A stretch of 7,540 nt of DNA from Streptococcus sp. (lineage in GTDB: Bacteria > Bacillota > Bacilli > Lactobacillales > Streptococcaceae): positions 1 through 7,540 of the forward strand of contig DOTL01000062.1 of the NCBI GenBank assembly GCA_003521145.1, written 5' to 3'. A program made the position numbers and the translations under genes. Under the pieces are notes generated by a model. It was not told the origin of the DNA. It did no database searches and saw only the letters and a list, made by a program, of their open reading frames with translations. Of the stretch, positions 5,935 to 7,540 are shown piece by piece (position 1 is the stretch's first letter; each line of letters begins with the position of its first letter).

Positions 5935-5990
5935 AAATCTGAAGTTATTGTTTTTCGGCCATACAATCGATTGCGTAATTCTTCTGATTT
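5935..5990 (+). repeat. Inverted repeat in the amyA leader
   Basis: AAATCTGAAG (5935-5944) faces CTTCTGATTT (5981-5990), complementary at 9 of 10 positions. TTA/TAA (5945-5947 with 5976-5978) extends the stem after a 2-nt bulge. The arms enclose the palindrome at 5964-5973. If transcription starts near 5932, this would be a stem-loop at the very 5' end of the transcript. No T-run follows, so it is not a terminator. Confidence 0.5.
5964..5973. promoter_or_regulatory. Palindrome CAATCGATTG, candidate LacI/GalR-type operator
   Basis: Perfect 10-bp palindrome with a central CG, the layout typical of LacI/GalR-family sites (MalR, CcpA and relatives), upstream of a maltodextrin-degrading gene. It lies about 33 nt past the start expected from the main promoter and touches the -35 of the weaker candidate at 5971-5998. 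The repressor identity is inferred only. Confidence 0.4.
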
Positions 5991-5998
5991 GGTAAAAT
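5971..5998 (+). promoter_or_regulatory. Weaker alternative amyA promoter
   Basis: TTGCGT (5971-5976, 3 of 6) and TAAAAT (5993-5998, 5 of 6) with a 16-nt spacer. Less convincing than 5897-5925, but its -35 overlaps the palindrome at 5964-5973, which would suit simple repression. Confidence 0.25.
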
Positions 5999-6055
5999 AA
6001 AGGCACAGAAGTTTAAAAACTCCCTGATATCTAAACCAAGACTATGTCAACTAAT

Positions 6056-6060
6056 AAGGA
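6056..6060 (+). promoter_or_regulatory. amyA ribosome binding site, decides the start
   Basis: AAGGA with a 7-nt spacer to ATG at 6068. The upstream in-frame ATG at 6044 has no purine-rich site, so 6068 is preferred. Confidence 0.8.
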
Positions 6061-6067
6061 AAAAACT

Positions 6068-7519
6068 ATGACAAATCAAACTGCAATGCAATACTTTGAA
6101 TGGTATCTCCCAAGTGACGGCCAGCATTGGAACAACTTAGCTGAAGATGCCCAACATCTAGCAGACCTTGGCATCAGCCATGTTTGGATGCCACCTGCTT
6201 TCAAAGCTACTAACAAAGATGATGTTGGTTACGGAGTCTATGACCTCTTTGACCTTGGGGAATTCGACCAAAAAGGAACCATACGCACCAAATATGGTCT
6301 CAAGGAAGAATACCTTAATGCCATCAACCAACTCAAAAATGTTGGTATTATCCCTATGGCCGATGTTGTGCTCAACCACAAGGCAGCCGCGGATAAACTT
6401 GAAACCTTTTATGTGGTAGAAGTTGACCCTGAGGACCGTACCAAAGTAATCAGCGAACCATTTGAAATCGAGGGTTGGACTCATTTCACTTTTGACGGAC
6501 GTCAGAAAGCTTACAACGACTTTGAATGGCACTGGTACCACTTTAATGGGATTGACTTCGATGCCAAAAGAAATAAAAAAGGTATCTATCTTATCCAAGG
6601 TGACAACAAAGGTTGGGCAGACAACGACTTGGTTGACAACGAAAATGGTAACTTCGACTACCTTATGTATGCTAACCTAGACTATAAACACCCTGAAGTT
6701 ATTGAAAACATTTACGAATGGGCAGATTGGTTCCTTGAAACAACAGGCGTACAAGGCTTCCGCATGGATGCTATTAAGCACATTGATTCTTTCTTTATGC
6801 GTAATTTTATTCGAGACGTTAAAGAAAAACAAGGTCAGGATTTCTACGTCTTTGGTGAATTTTGGAGTGGTAACGAAGAGGATAACAATACCTATCTTGA
6901 AAATATTGAAAAACGTTTTGACCTCGTTGATGTTTCCCTTCACTACAATCTACACAACGCTAGCACAGCTGGAGCTGATTATGATTTAACAACAATTTTC
7001 GATCATTCTTTGGTCAAAAATCATCCTGAACATGCCGTGACCTTCGTAGACAACCACGACACTCAACTCGGACAATCTCTAGAATCCACTGTTGAAGAAT
7101 GGTTTAAACTAGCCGCTTACGCTCTCATCCTTCTCCGTGAAAGCGGTCTTCCTTGCCTATTTTATGGTGACTACTATGGTATTGAGGGTGAATTTGCCCA
7201 AGAAAATTTCCAAGAGAGCCTAGATACATTGCTCTACGCTCGTAAAGACCTAGCTTACGGAGAGCAAACAGACTACTTTGATGATCCAAACTGTATCGGG
7301 TGGACACGCTCTGGCAACGAAGGTGGAGCTCCATTAGCTGTAACAATTTCTAATGATGCTGCTAACAGCAAGTCTATGGAATTTGGTAGTGATTGGGCCG
7401 GACAAACCTTCTACGACATTCTTGGAAACTGCCCTGATACTGTAATCATTGACGAAGACGGATGGGGAGACTTCCCGGTTGCTGGAAAATCTGTCAGCGT
7501 TTGGACAATTCAAGAATAA
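6068..7519 (+). CDS. amyA: Cytoplasmic alpha-amylase, GH13 family
   Basis: 483 aa glycoside hydrolase cleaving internal alpha-1,4 bonds of maltodextrins, starch or glycogen. No signal peptide is present, so it should act inside the cell. GH13 conserved regions in order (numbered from this start): I, DVVLNH (99-104); II, GFRMDAIKH (230-238) with nucleophile Asp234; III, GEFW (263-266) with acid/base Glu264; IV, FVDNHD (326-331) with transition-state Asp329. The opening TAMQYFEWYLP and DVGYGVYDLFDLGEF (52-66) are typical of liquefying-type GH13 subfamily 5 amylases and closely resemble pneumococcal AmyA. Start 6068 has AAGGA with 7-nt spacing; the in-frame ATG at 6044 lacks a site and would add eight non-conserved residues. 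The gene is monocistronic as far as visible and divergent from folB. Confidence 0.96.
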   Translation: MTNQTAMQYFEWYLPSDGQHWNNLAEDAQHLADLGISHVWMPPAFKATNKDDVGYGVYDLFDLGEFDQKGTIRTKYGLKEEYLNAINQLKNVGIIPMADVVLNHKAAADKLETFYVVEVDPEDRTKVISEPFEIEGWTHFTFDGRQKAYNDFEWHWYHFNGIDFDAKRNKKGIYLIQGDNKGWADNDLVDNENGNFDYLMYANLDYKHPEVIENIYEWADWFLETTGVQGFRMDAIKHIDSFFMRNFIRDVKEKQGQDFYVFGEFWSGNEEDNNTYLENIEKRFDLVDVSLHYNLHNASTAGADYDLTTIFDHSLVKNHPEHAVTFVDNHDTQLGQSLESTVEEWFKLAAYALILLRESGLPCLFYGDYYGIEGEFAQENFQESLDTLLYARKDLAYGEQTDYFDDPNCIGWTRSGNEGGAPLAVTISNDAANSKSMEFGSDWAGQTFYDILGNCPDTVIIDEDGWGDFPVAGKSVSVWTIQE

Positions 7520-7520
7520 G

Positions 7521-7540
7521 CAAAAAGCCCCTATCTGAAC
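7521..7540 (+). terminator. Possible left half of the amyA terminator, cut by the window edge
   Basis: Immediately after the amyA stop the sequence reads A-run, then GCCCCTATCTG. An A-run plus GC-rich arm right after a stop is what the 5' half of an intrinsic terminator usually looks like. The complementary arm and T-run, if any, lie outside the window. Confidence 0.35.

Noticed and set aside
5949..5966. CcpA cre site around TGTTTTTCGGCCATACA
   Set aside because: Has a central CG and TG/CA ends, but the arms do not match the cre half-sites and the spacing is wrong; the palindrome at 5964-5973 is the better operator candidate.
6044..6067. Upstream ATG as amyA start (eight extra residues)
   Set aside because: No ribosome site before 6044, whereas 6068 has AAGGA at 7 nt and matches the family N-terminus.
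6158..6598. Minus-strand open frame of 146 codons opposite amyA
   Set aside because: Antisense shadow of a clearly conserved GH13 gene; no recognisable family.

Overview
The window reads as an ordinary chromosomal stretch of a low-GC Gram-positive bacterium, almost certainly a Streptococcus. The evidence is the murB-potABCD gene order, close protein resemblance (from memory) to pneumococcal PotA-D, MurB and cytoplasmic AmyA, and AAGGAG-type ribosome sites. A salivarius-group species (S. salivarius, S. thermophilus or relatives) is my best guess but is inference only. No mobile element, CRISPR array, tRNA or rRNA is visible, and all eight genes look intact.

Layout: seven genes on the minus strand occupy 62-5846, in transcription order folB, folK, then murB, potA, potB, potC, potD. 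On the plus strand a divergent alpha-amylase gene, amyA, runs from 6068 to 7519. Positions 1-61 (downstream of potD) and 7520-7540 (downstream of amyA) are short flanks; the latter looks like the first half of a terminator cut by the window edge.

The minus strand looks like two transcription units. FolB and FolK carry out consecutive steps of folate biosynthesis and overlap by ATGA. A 12-bp hairpin with a U-tract then ends that unit, and the murB promoter is embedded in the same DNA. MurB (peptidoglycan precursor synthesis) leads the PotABCD polyamine (spermidine/putrescine) ABC importer: ATPase PotA, permeases PotB and PotC, and membrane-anchored binding protein PotD. PotA/B, B/C and C/D overlap by 17, 4 and 8 nt, and the ribosome site of each gene lies in the charged C-terminal codons of the one before.

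The folB-amyA intergenic region (5847-6067) holds back-to-back promoters, a 10-bp CG-centred palindrome resembling a LacI/GalR-family operator, and a flanking inverted repeat that could fold in the amyA leader RNA. AmyA lacks a signal peptide and probably acts on internal maltodextrin or glycogen.

I see no undescribed multi-gene system. The unusual points are small-scale: a tandem AAGGAG repeat that is both the PotC (KE)5 tail and the potD ribosome site, a 9-bp tandem repeat of double stop codons after murB, a strong hairpin in the murB leader, and the terminator/promoter overlap.
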